Origin: Prevotella sp. UBA5379
Lineage (GTDB): Bacteria > Bacteroidota > Bacteroidia > Bacteroidales > Bacteroidaceae
Assembly: GCA_002409785.1 (NCBI GenBank)
Contig: DHOX01000016.1
Location: 10,509-48,052, forward strand
DNA length: 37,544 nucleotides
Direction of reading: 5' to 3'
Under the pieces are notes generated by a model that saw only the letters and a program-made list of their open reading frames with translations, did no database searches and was not told the origin of the DNA. Shown here one piece after another: positions 8,333 through 16,191 of this stretch; within the stretch, counting starts at the first letter, position 1; each line of letters starts with the position of its first letter. Both the position numbers and the translations under genes were made by a program.

Positions 8333-9298
8333 ATGGCATACAGAAGTAACATCCAACCAACCATTGACCCCAAAAAGTTGAATGAACTGGAAAAGAAAAG
8401 GAAAGAAAAGCCTGAAAAAAGCAAGTACGATCAGGCCCTGGAAAAGTATGACACTCACCTCAATGAGGAGGAGATCAATAAGACCGTGAAGAAATTAATA
8501 GCTGAAAAAGTAGCTGATAATGATACGAAAGAGGTTAAGAAATTTCTTTTAGGAAGTGTCGAACTAACCTCATTGCACACCACAGATACCGAGGAAAAAA
8601 TACTTGCGATGACAGAGAAGGTCAACAATTTCTATGGAGATTATCCGGGACTCCCTCATGTAGCAGCTATCTGCATATATCCTGTATTTACGGAACTAGT
8701 AGCCAAAAGCCTGGAAGTAGATGGTGTAGAGATCACGAATGTCTGTGGTAATTTCCCCTCTTCCCAAGCCCGTATGGAAGTAAAAATTGCCGAAACATCA
8801 TTAGCGATTGCTGACGGTGCCACCAATATAGACATTGTGATGCCCGTAGGAAAATTCCTCAGTAATGATTATGAAGGCGTTTGTGATGATATAGATGAAC
8901 TGAAAGAAGTCTGTAAGGATGTCCCTTTGAAGGTTATCCTGGAAACAGGGGATCTGGGCAGTTACAGCAACATCAAGAAAGCCGCCATATTGGCGATGTA
9001 TGCAGGTGCCAACTACATCAAGACGTCTACAGGTAAAGAGAAAATCGGAGCTACACCTGAAAGCGTCTATATCATGTGCCAAGCCATAAAAGAATATTAT
9101 GATGAAACAGGGATACAGATTGGCCTCAAACCTGCTGGTGGAATGAAAACCGTCATGGATGCTGTCATCTATTACACTATTGTCAAGGAAGTTCTCGGTA
9201 ATAAATGGTTGACTAATAAATGGTTCAGGCTGGGTACAAGCAGTCTGGCTAATCTATTACTCAGCGAGATTCTGGAAAGGGATATTAAGTATTTCTAA
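8333..9298 (+). CDS. deoC: Deoxyribose-phosphate aldolase
   Basis: A 321-residue class I aldolase splitting 2-deoxyribose 5-phosphate into glyceraldehyde 3-phosphate and acetaldehyde, in deoxynucleoside catabolism. The Schiff-base lysine is K230 in YIKTSTGKE, the second active-site lysine is K266 in GLKPAGG, and the conserved Asp is D167 in NIDIVMPVG. It is about 100 residues longer than E. coli-like short forms: residues 1-70 form a Lys/Glu-rich N-terminal extension (KKLNELEKKRKEK) outside the barrel, a feature I believe is common in Bacteroidota homologues. A convergent terminator follows. Confidence 0.94.
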   Translation: MAYRSNIQPTIDPKKLNELEKKRKEKPEKSKYDQALEKYDTHLNEEEINKTVKKLIAEKVADNDTKEVKKFLLGSVELTSLHTTDTEEKILAMTEKVNNFYGDYPGLPHVAAICIYPVFTELVAKSLEVDGVEITNVCGNFPSSQARMEVKIAETSLAIADGATNIDIVMPVGKFLSNDYEGVCDDIDELKEVCKDVPLKVILETGDLGSYSNIKKAAILAMYAGANYIKTSTGKEKIGATPESVYIMCQAIKEYYDETGIQIGLKPAGGMKTVMDAVIYYTIVKEVLGNKWLTNKWFRLGTSSLANLLLSEILERDIKYF

Positions 9299-9399
9299 GT
9301 GACATGATGAAACATGCTGCCTCTATCTGGTCAGAATATAAGTGAACCCATAAATAGTTTATAAATATTTATAATCGTAAAATTATAACTAAAAATCAT

Positions 9400-9430
9400 G
9401 AATCCGGGGAAATCTTCTCCGGATTCCTTG
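9400..9430. terminator. Bidirectional terminator between deoC and the polyprenyl synthase gene
   Basis: An 11-bp stem GAATCCGGGGA (9400-9410) / TCTCCGGATTC (9416-9426) with one G-U pair and a five-base loop. CTTGTTT follows on the plus strand and CATGATTTTTAG on the minus strand, so it can serve the two convergent genes. The T tracts are modest. Confidence 0.7.
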
Positions 9431-9494
9431 TTTCAGACTACACAGTAACAGTTATTACCCTATACCCACTTCCTCTCAGAAAGATTCAGTTTAC

Positions 9495-10472
9495 TCAATT
9501 GTCTCTTTTGATAATAAAGTCCAAATACGCCTTCAATGAAGTCCGAATATCTCCTTCTTTCACATAATCATCCAAGAACCTGACGCAGTCAGCATGAAAT
9601 TCCCACATTCTCTTCTCAGCATACTCAATACCACCATTTGCTTTAGTAAAATTCACCAAAGTAGTAATCTCATTTGGCTGAATCGTACGAGCCTTAACTT
9701 TTTTAGCTAAGGTCATCATCTCCTCATTATGAGTTGAATTCAATGCATAAATGACCGGCAGGGTCAGTTTACCTTCTGCAAGGTCATTACCTGTAGGTTT
9801 TCCTATGATTTTAGAATCCGAATAATCAAAAATATCATCCTTTATCTGAAAGATGATACCCAGATTTTGACCGAAAGAATGTGCCGCCTCCACCTCATCA
9901 TGGGTAGCATGGGCAGATTCTGCTCCAATAGCTGCACAAGCAGCAAAAAGAGCAGCGGTCTTTTGCTTAATCACCTGATAATAAACTTCTTCAGAGATAG
10001 CTTCATTCTGAATATTTGTCAACTGAAGAATTTCTCCATTAGACAAGGTCTGACCCAACTCGGAAAGATAGCGGACGATCACTTCTGAATGGGTATAAGA
10101 AACATGGAGCAAGGCAGTAGAGAGGATATAATCCCCAACCAGTACGGCTACCTTATTATCATATACCGCATTAACAGATGCCTGGCCGCGACGCTCCGAA
10201 CTCTCATCCACCACGTCATCGTGAACCAGTGAGGCTGTATGCAGTAACTCAAGCCCTACAGCAGCATTCAAAGTAATATCGTTGATCTTGCCAAAATTAC
10301 GTGCGATCAAAAGGATCAATATAGGACGCATCCGTTTGCCCTCTCGCTGCCGGATATGATCCAGTACTTGAGAAAGCAGACCGTTACTATGTGAAAGAGC
10401 CTTATTGAACAACGCAATAAAGTCATCCAACTCCTTTTGAATCGGTTGTCTGATAACAGATAGATAGTCCAT
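9495..10472 (-). CDS. ispB: Polyprenyl diphosphate synthase (trans-isoprenyl, octaprenyl/heptaprenyl type)
   Basis: A 325-residue prenyl chain elongase adding isopentenyl units to allylic diphosphates, probably supplying the menaquinone side chain. Both Asp-rich motifs are intact: HDDVVDESSERRG (first DDxxD, about residues 80-92) and QIKDDIFDYS (second DDxxD, about residues 210-219), plus GKRMRP near the N-terminus. The product length cannot be read reliably from sequence, so the symbol is by family only. Convergent with deoC and divergent from polA. Confidence 0.9.
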   Translation of the reverse strand: MDYLSVIRQPIQKELDDFIALFNKALSHSNGLLSQVLDHIRQREGKRMRPILILLIARNFGKINDITLNAAVGLELLHTASLVHDDVVDESSERRGQASVNAVYDNKVAVLVGDYILSTALLHVSYTHSEVIVRYLSELGQTLSNGEILQLTNIQNEAISEEVYYQVIKQKTAALFAACAAIGAESAHATHDEVEAAHSFGQNLGIIFQIKDDIFDYSDSKIIGKPTGNDLAEGKLTLPVIYALNSTHNEEMMTLAKKVKARTIQPNEITTLVNFTKANGGIEYAEKRMWEFHADCVRFLDDYVKEGDIRTSLKAYLDFIIKRDN

Positions 10473-10490
10473 GGAAATCTAAATCTGCTA

Positions 10491-10522
10491 CAAAAATAAT
10501 GATTTTATCGCATTTACAGCAA
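10491..10522 (-). promoter_or_regulatory. Promoter of the polyprenyl synthase gene
   Basis: On the minus strand TTG (10522-10520), 21 bases, TATTTTTG (10498-10491), matching the Bacteroidota promoter. The predicted start is near 10485, about 13 bases before the ATG. The divergent polA promoter is less clear; TAAATTTA at 10531-10538 or TTTTTTTG at 10523-10530 are weak candidates. Confidence 0.7.
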
Positions 10523-10559
10523 TTTTTTTGTAAATTTACACCATTAAATAGAAAATATT

Positions 10560-13322
10560 ATGGGGAAACTGTTTCTTTTAGATGCTTACGCACTTATATA
10601 TCGTTCTTATTACGCCTTTCTCAAAAACCCGAGGATCAACTCTAAAGGATTGAATACATCTGCTATTCTGGGCTTTTACAATACCCTTAACGAGGTTCTC
10701 ACCAAAGAAAAACCGGAATATATCGGAGTAGCCTTTGATCATGGAAAGACCTTTCGAAACGAAGTATTTCCAGAATATAAAGCGCAACGTGAAGAAACTC
10801 CGGAAGTGATCAAACGCTCTGTACCCATCATCAAGGAAATCTTGGAGGCCTATCACATACCCATTCTGCAAAAAGATGGATTTGAGGCCGATGATGTAAT
10901 CGGAACCGTTGCCTCACAAACTGGAAAAATGGGAATAGAGACCTATATGCTGACTCCTGACAAAGACTATGGACAGATCGTAGGTCCTAATATTTATATG
11001 TTCCGGCCTCGCCATGGAGGCGGATATGACAAGATGGGAGAACAGGAAGTAAAAGAAAAATATGGTATCTCTTCCACTAAACAGGTCATTGATCTTCTCG
11101 CACTCATGGGTGACTCCGCTGATAATTATCCTGGTTGCCCCGGTATCGGAGAAAAGACAGCCATAAAACTTATCCAACAGTTTGGAGGCGTTGATGCTCT
11201 CCTCTCCCATACCTGTCAACTAAAGGGAAAAATGAAGGAAAAAGTTGAAGGGGCTATCGATGACATTAAAATGTCAAAATATCTGGCTACGATCAAAACG
11301 GACATCCCGATGGACATCACACTTGAAAAACTGAAGGTGGAAAATCCTGATGAGAAAAAACTTGAAGAAATCTTCACCCGTCTTGAATTCAACACCTTGA
11401 AAAACAAAGCTCTAAAAAAACGTGAAAATAAGGCAAAAAAAGTAAACACTCAGTTAAGTCTCTTTTCTGATGAATCGAATGACCGGGAAGAAATTCCCGA
11501 ACGAACGGATCTAAAGAGCCTAAAAATAACACCTCATGATTATCAACTTATTGATAATCAAGAAAATATGAAAGAACTTTGTGATTTTTTCAGGACAAAA
11601 TCAATTCTCAGTTTAGATACAGAAACTACTTCCACTCATGCCATAGATGCAGAATTAGTCGGTTTGAGTTTTTCTATCAAGGAAAATCAAGCCTTTTATA
11701 TTCCAATTCCCGCAAATCGTGAAGAAGCTCAAAAAATAGTTAATATATTCAAAACAGTATATGAAGACCCGAATATTCTGAAAGTCGGTCAAAATATTAA
11801 ATATGATTATGAAGTTCTCAAAAATTACGGTATCGAAATAAAGGGCAGTATGTTCGATGACATGATCGCCCATTATCTCATTCAACCGGAATTGAGACAC
11901 AATATGGATTACATGGCAGAAATCTATCTGCATTATCAGACCGTGCACATTGAAGAACTGATCGGACCAAAAGGAAAAGGCCAAAAAAATATGCGTGATC
12001 TGGAACCGGAGGCCGTATATGAATATGCTGCTGAAGATGCAGACATCACTCTGAAACTGAAAAATGTCCTCGAACCAAAACTCAAAGAACTGAATCTGGA
12101 AGAACTGTTTCAGAAAATTGAGATGCCTCTCGTGCCAGTCCTTGCCGATATGGAAATGACTGGAGTCCGACTGGACACAAAAGCTTTACAGGAAACATCT
12201 GATAGTTTTACCCATCGGATGCAGGAAATAGAAAAACATATCTATGAACTTGCAGGGGAAGGATTCAACATCTCCTCACCCAAACAGGTAGGGGAAATCC
12301 TTTTCAACAAAATGAAAATCATAGACAAACCGAAAAAGACACGGACAGGACAGTTCGTTACCAGTGAGGAAGTCCTCCAACAGTTGCGTTCTAAAAATCC
12401 AATCGTAGATGAGATTTTAAACTACAGGGGGTTGAAAAAATTATTGACAACCTATATTGATTCTTTACCCAAACTGATCAATCCCCGCACCGGACATATT
12501 CATACCTCCTTTAACCAAACCATTACTGCCACGGGCCGCCTCAGTTCGAGTGACCCAAACCTGCAGAATATACCTGTCAGGAACGATGACGGAAAGGAGA
12601 TCCGAAAATGCTTTATTCCAGAACCCGGTTGCTTGTTCTTCTCTGCTGACTATAGCCAAATAGAACTGCGTATTATGGCTCACCTTTCTGGAGATGAAAA
12701 CATGATCAATGCCTTCAAGGACGGGCTGGATATTCATGCGGCTACTGCCGCCAAGATCTGGCACAAAGAGATGAAGGATGTAACGCCTCAGGAAAGGAAA
12801 AAAGCCAAACAAGCCAATTTCGGTATCATCTACGGCATTACCCCTTATGGACTTGCCCAACGGATGGATATTCCAAACGGAGAAGCCAGGGACCTGATCA
12901 GAGATTATTTCATAACCTTCCCAAAGGTAAAGGATTATATGGAAAAAGCTAAGGAAATTGCCCGCCAGCAGGGATACGTCGAGACCCTCTTCCACCGCCG
13001 CCGTTATCTGCCGGACATCAAAAGTCACAATGGTACTGTCCGCGGTTTCGCAGAACGCAATGCCATCAATGCCCCAATACAAGGTAGCGAAGCTGATATT
13101 ATCAAAGTGGCAATGGTCCATATCTGGCAGCGTTTCAGGAAAGAAGGAATCCGCTCGAAAATGATTCTCCAGGTACATGACGAACTCAACTTTTCTGTTT
13201 TTCCAGAGGAACGGAACGCAGTCGAGAAGATTGTCATGGAAGAAATGCAAGGCGCTTACAAACTCAGAGTTCCTTTGATTGCGGATGCTGGCTGGGGAAA
13301 GAACTGGCTGGAAGCTCATTGA
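10560..13322 (+). CDS. polA: DNA polymerase I
   Basis: A 920-residue family A polymerase for Okazaki fragment processing and repair synthesis. All three domains look active. The 5'-3' exonuclease/flap domain covers about residues 1-290 (DAYALIYRSYYAF, GFEADDVIGT, LMGDSADNYPGCPGIGEKTA). The 3'-5' proofreading domain has D353 and E355 in LSLDTETTS, VGQNIKYDYEVL and YAAEDADITLKL. The polymerase domain has motif A around D697 (FSADYSQIELR), motif B (RKKAKQANFGIIYG) and motif C with H873-D874-E875 (QVHDELNF). It starts just downstream of an AT-rich divergent promoter region, and its stop is followed 11 bases later by the broken GrpB-family gene. Confidence 0.97.
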   Translation: MGKLFLLDAYALIYRSYYAFLKNPRINSKGLNTSAILGFYNTLNEVLTKEKPEYIGVAFDHGKTFRNEVFPEYKAQREETPEVIKRSVPIIKEILEAYHIPILQKDGFEADDVIGTVASQTGKMGIETYMLTPDKDYGQIVGPNIYMFRPRHGGGYDKMGEQEVKEKYGISSTKQVIDLLALMGDSADNYPGCPGIGEKTAIKLIQQFGGVDALLSHTCQLKGKMKEKVEGAIDDIKMSKYLATIKTDIPMDITLEKLKVENPDEKKLEEIFTRLEFNTLKNKALKKRENKAKKVNTQLSLFSDESNDREEIPERTDLKSLKITPHDYQLIDNQENMKELCDFFRTKSILSLDTETTSTHAIDAELVGLSFSIKENQAFYIPIPANREEAQKIVNIFKTVYEDPNILKVGQNIKYDYEVLKNYGIEIKGSMFDDMIAHYLIQPELRHNMDYMAEIYLHYQTVHIEELIGPKGKGQKNMRDLEPEAVYEYAAEDADITLKLKNVLEPKLKELNLEELFQKIEMPLVPVLADMEMTGVRLDTKALQETSDSFTHRMQEIEKHIYELAGEGFNISSPKQVGEILFNKMKIIDKPKKTRTGQFVTSEEVLQQLRSKNPIVDEILNYRGLKKLLTTYIDSLPKLINPRTGHIHTSFNQTITATGRLSSSDPNLQNIPVRNDDGKEIRKCFIPEPGCLFFSADYSQIELRIMAHLSGDENMINAFKDGLDIHAATAAKIWHKEMKDVTPQERKKAKQANFGIIYGITPYGLAQRMDIPNGEARDLIRDYFITFPKVKDYMEKAKEIARQQGYVETLFHRRRYLPDIKSHNGTVRGFAERNAINAPIQGSEADIIKVAMVHIWQRFRKEGIRSKMILQVHDELNFSVFPEERNAVEKIVMEEMQGAYKLRVPLIADAGWGKNWLEAH

Positions 13323-13333
13323 AACAGGGAAAA

Positions 13334-13901
13334 ATGAAAAAAAGATTATCAGACATGACTTTGGAAGAACTATGGCAACTCTTTCCAATTATCTTGACAG
13401 AACATAATAATGAATGGGGAAAATGGTACGAAGAAGAACTGACATACTTAAAAAAATATCTGCCTGCAAATATGATTATACATATCAATCATATAGGAAG
13501 TACTTCCATTGACAATATATGGGCTAAACCAACTATTGATATACTTGTTGAAATAAGAAAAGAATATGCTATTCAAAGTATCAAGAAATATGTTCTAGAC
13601 GCAGGATATTTATTGATGCATGAAGATCAAAAAAAGATTATCGTTTAATAAGGGATACACCATACAAGGATTTTCAAAAAAAGTTTTCCATCTGCATGTC
13701 CATTATGAAGGCGATAATGATGAACTCTATTTCCGGGACTACTTAAGGGATCATGCAGATATTGCAAAAAAATACGAACGGCTGAAACTGTCTTTATGGA
13801 AACCTTACGAACACGACAGAGATGCTTATACTGAAAAGAAAACCGATTTTGTAAAGCATTATAGCGATATTGCCCGAAAAGCATACCCTGATAGGTATTA
13901 A
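13334..13901 (+). pseudogene. GrpB-family (UPF0157, nucleotidyltransferase-like) gene with a frameshift at an A7 run
   Basis: Two overlapping frames together cover one GrpB-family protein of about 188 residues. The first (ATG 13334 to 13648) carries MTLEELWQLFPIILTEH, HIGSTSI and AKPTIDILV. The second (usable from about 13636 to 13901) carries the C-terminal family segments HLHVHYEG, LYFRDYLRDH and AYTEKKTDFV. They join at a run of seven A (13629-13635): removing one A restores a single frame, with GYLLMHEDQKK running into RLSFNKG. The region is AT-richer than polA or ychF, hinting at a separate origin. It may be a true pseudogene, a slippage-dependent gene or a base-calling error. The biochemical function of the family is not established. 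Confidence 0.8.
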
Positions 13902-13948
13902 AAAGAAATGCAATAATTGACAATAGATCAATAAAAAAAGCTATTTTT

Positions 13949-13979
13949 TTTGATTTTCGTTCAAGTTATGCTACCTTTG
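13949..13979 (+). promoter_or_regulatory. Promoter of ychF
   Basis: TTTG (13949-13952), 19 bases, TACCTTTG (13972-13979): an exact Bacteroidota consensus. The predicted start, near 13986, leaves a leader of about 20 bases before the ATG at 14006. Confidence 0.85.
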
Positions 13980-14005
13980 CATAGTATAGATTTAAAAATT
14001 AAGAA

Positions 14006-15118
14006 ATGGCATTAAAATGTGGCATTGTAGGCCTTCCAAATGTGGGAAAGTCTACTCTTTTCAACTGCCTGTCAAGTGCTAAAGCTCAGGCAGCAAATTT
14101 TCCTTTTTGCACGATCGAACCAAACCTCGGCGTGATTACCGTACCGGACGAACGACTAAACAAACTCGCCGAAATCGTACACCCGGGCCGTATCGTACCT
14201 GCCACGTGTGAGATTGTGGATATTGCAGGACTGGTCAAAGGTGCCAGTAAGGGTGAAGGACTGGGGAACAAGTTCCTCGGAAATATCCGTGAATGTGATG
14301 CAATCATTCATGTCATCCGTTGTTTTGACGATGATAATATCATCCGTGAAGGTGGTGCTCCTATAGATCCGGAAGAAGATAAGAGCATTATAGATACAGA
14401 ACTCCAGTTGAAGGATCTCGAGACCATTGAATCTCAGCTCAAGAAGCAAGAGAAAATAGCCGGCAGCGGTAATAAAGAAGCTAAAGAATCTGTCGAAGTT
14501 CTCAACGCTTACAAGACTGCGTTGGAACAAGGCAGGAACGCACGTACGGTTACCTTCGATGACAAAGAACTTCAGAAAACGGCCCATGACTTGTTCCTCC
14601 TGACGACAAAACCTGTACTCTATGTTGCCAATGTGGATGAAACGGCTGCTAAAGACGGCAATGATTACAGCAGAAAAGTGGAAAAAATGGCAGCTGATGA
14701 AGGTGCCGAATCCATGATCATTGCAGCCAAGACAGAAGAGGACATTGCGGCCCTGGATACTTATGAGGACAAAAAAATGTTCCTGGATGAACTGGGACTG
14801 AAAGAAAGTGGAGTGGATCGCCTGATTAAAAAAGCATATCAACTGCTCAACCTGCAGACCTTCATTACGGCAGGTCCGATGGAAGTGAAAGCATGGACCT
14901 TTCACAAAGGCTGGAAGGCTCCGCAATGCGCAGGCGTCATACACACCGACTTCGAAAAGGGTTTCATCCGTGCCGAGGTGATCAAATATGAAGATTATCT
15001 CAACTATGGATCCGAGACGGCTGTCCGGGACGCCGGAAAGATGGGCATTGAAGGAAAAGACTATATCGTCCAGGATGGAGACATCATGCACTTCCGTTTT
15101 AATGTATCCAAAAACTAA
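14006..15118 (+). CDS. ychF: YchF-family P-loop ATPase/GTPase (Obg-related)
   Basis: A 370-residue Obg-family P-loop NTPase that associates with ribosomes; E. coli and human relatives prefer ATP. The P-loop GLPNVGKSTLFN (residues 8-19), the G3 region DIAGLVKGASKGEGLGNKFL and the C-terminal TGS domain (ITAGPMEVKAWTFHKG onward) are all present. In this family the NKxD specificity motif is replaced by NVDE, seen here in LYVANVDE. Family length is about 365. It has its own strong promoter and a stem-loop just after the stop codon. Confidence 0.96.
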   Translation: MALKCGIVGLPNVGKSTLFNCLSSAKAQAANFPFCTIEPNLGVITVPDERLNKLAEIVHPGRIVPATCEIVDIAGLVKGASKGEGLGNKFLGNIRECDAIIHVIRCFDDDNIIREGGAPIDPEEDKSIIDTELQLKDLETIESQLKKQEKIAGSGNKEAKESVEVLNAYKTALEQGRNARTVTFDDKELQKTAHDLFLLTTKPVLYVANVDETAAKDGNDYSRKVEKMAADEGAESMIIAAKTEEDIAALDTYEDKKMFLDELGLKESGVDRLIKKAYQLLNLQTFITAGPMEVKAWTFHKGWKAPQCAGVIHTDFEKGFIRAEVIKYEDYLNYGSETAVRDAGKMGIEGKDYIVQDGDIMHFRFNVSKN

Positions 15119-15131
15119 CGGCAGTTACTTC

Positions 15132-15168
15132 CTGGAGGATGGAAAAATCCTCCAGAGAAAAGATTTTT
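15132..15168 (+). terminator. Stem-loop after ychF, possible weak terminator
   Basis: A perfect 9-bp stem CTGGAGGAT (15132-15140) / ATCCTCCAG (15147-15155) with loop GGAAAA. The T run (15164-15168) begins eight bases after the stem, further than in an ideal intrinsic terminator, so read-through into lgt is possible. Confidence 0.5.
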
Positions 15169-15256
15169 ATAAAAAATAAACCCTTCCCGGTAGACACAGG
15201 ATTTTGCTGACAGACATTCATCAAAGCCTTTTACTGGAAATCAAATTTTCTGAACT

Positions 15257-16177
15257 ATGACCGATTTATTGAATTATATCGTCTGGAATCCGAATCCTAT
15301 CATAGGACATCTCGGACCTGTCACACTCCGGTGGTACTCAATGTGCTGGCTAGTAGGACTCATCTTAGGCTACCTGCTGATGAAGAAATTATATCAACAA
15401 CAGCACATTCCAGAGGAAAAATTCGATCCACTGATTATCTATATCTTCGTAGGCATACTTATCGGTGCACGCTTAGGCCACTGCCTGTTCTATCAACCGG
15501 ATTACTTTCTGAGCAGCTGGGATCATGTCGTCGAGATGATCCTGCCTATCCGCCACATGACTGACGGAAGTTGGAAACTTACCGGATATGAAGGACTCGC
15601 TTCACATGGAGGGGTTATCGGTATGTTTATCGGTATCTATCTTTACTGCCGCAGGAACAAGGTCGGCTGGTGGGTCGTCCTGGACGATATGGGCATCTGT
15701 GCCGGGGTAACTGCGATGTTCATCCGGCTGGGAAACCTGATGAATTCAGAAATTATCGGTCGTGTCACTAATGTGCCATGGGCTTTTATATTCGTACAAG
15801 ATGACGGTTACCCTCGCCATCCGGGCCAACTCTACGAGGCCATCGCCTATGGTATTATCTTCCTGATTATTTATGCCTTCTATCATAAGAAAGGTCCTAA
15901 GACCATAGGATCAGGATTCTATTTCGGTCTTTGTCTGGCTCTTATCTTTACGTTCCGTTTTCTAATTGAATATACGAAAGAAGTCCAGGAACCCTTTGAA
16001 GTAGGACTGCCGCTCGACATGGGTCAGGTTCTTTCCATTCCACTTATCATCATTGGTATCTGGAGTATTTGTACCAGTAAAAAACGCAATGAGAAACTGG
16101 CCATCAAAAAGGAAAGGGAAATGTCACAAGAAAAGGAAGAACCTTCCAAAAACAAGAAGAAGGGGAACCGGAAATAA
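15257..16177 (+). CDS. lgt: Prolipoprotein diacylglyceryl transferase
   Basis: A 306-residue inner membrane enzyme that transfers diacylglycerol from phosphatidylglycerol to the lipobox cysteine of prolipoproteins. Multiple membrane segments are evident, with the family signatures ASHGGVIGMFIG (about residues 115-126), RLGNLMNSEIIGR (about 157-169) and RHPGQLYEA (about 187-195). The C-terminal 30 residues are a Lys/Glu-rich cytoplasmic tail (KKREREM-like), longer than in many homologues. It is convergent with mutS, with only 14 bases between stop codons and no visible terminator. At least two predicted lipoproteins in this window would be substrates. Confidence 0.95.
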   Translation: MTDLLNYIVWNPNPIIGHLGPVTLRWYSMCWLVGLILGYLLMKKLYQQQHIPEEKFDPLIIYIFVGILIGARLGHCLFYQPDYFLSSWDHVVEMILPIRHMTDGSWKLTGYEGLASHGGVIGMFIGIYLYCRRNKVGWWVVLDDMGICAGVTAMFIRLGNLMNSEIIGRVTNVPWAFIFVQDDGYPRHPGQLYEAIAYGIIFLIIYAFYHKKGPKTIGSGFYFGLCLALIFTFRFLIEYTKEVQEPFEVGLPLDMGQVLSIPLIIIGIWSICTSKKRNEKLAIKKEREMSQEKEEPSKNKKKGNRK

Positions 16178-16191
16178 GCGGGAAATAAGGA

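Noticed and set aside
12465..13388. A 307-codon open frame antisense to polA
   Set aside because: It lies entirely opposite the conserved polymerase domain (motifs A, B, C), has no promoter or family features, and reflects codon usage of polA on the other strand.
13949..13965. TTGATTTTCGTTCAA as a further CRP/FNR-type box
   Set aside because: The half-sites are one base too far apart and it coincides with the -33 element of the ychF promoter.
14156..15091. A 311-codon open frame antisense to ychF
   Set aside because: It mirrors the ychF coding sequence, which is a clear full-length family member; the antisense product has no recognisable domain.
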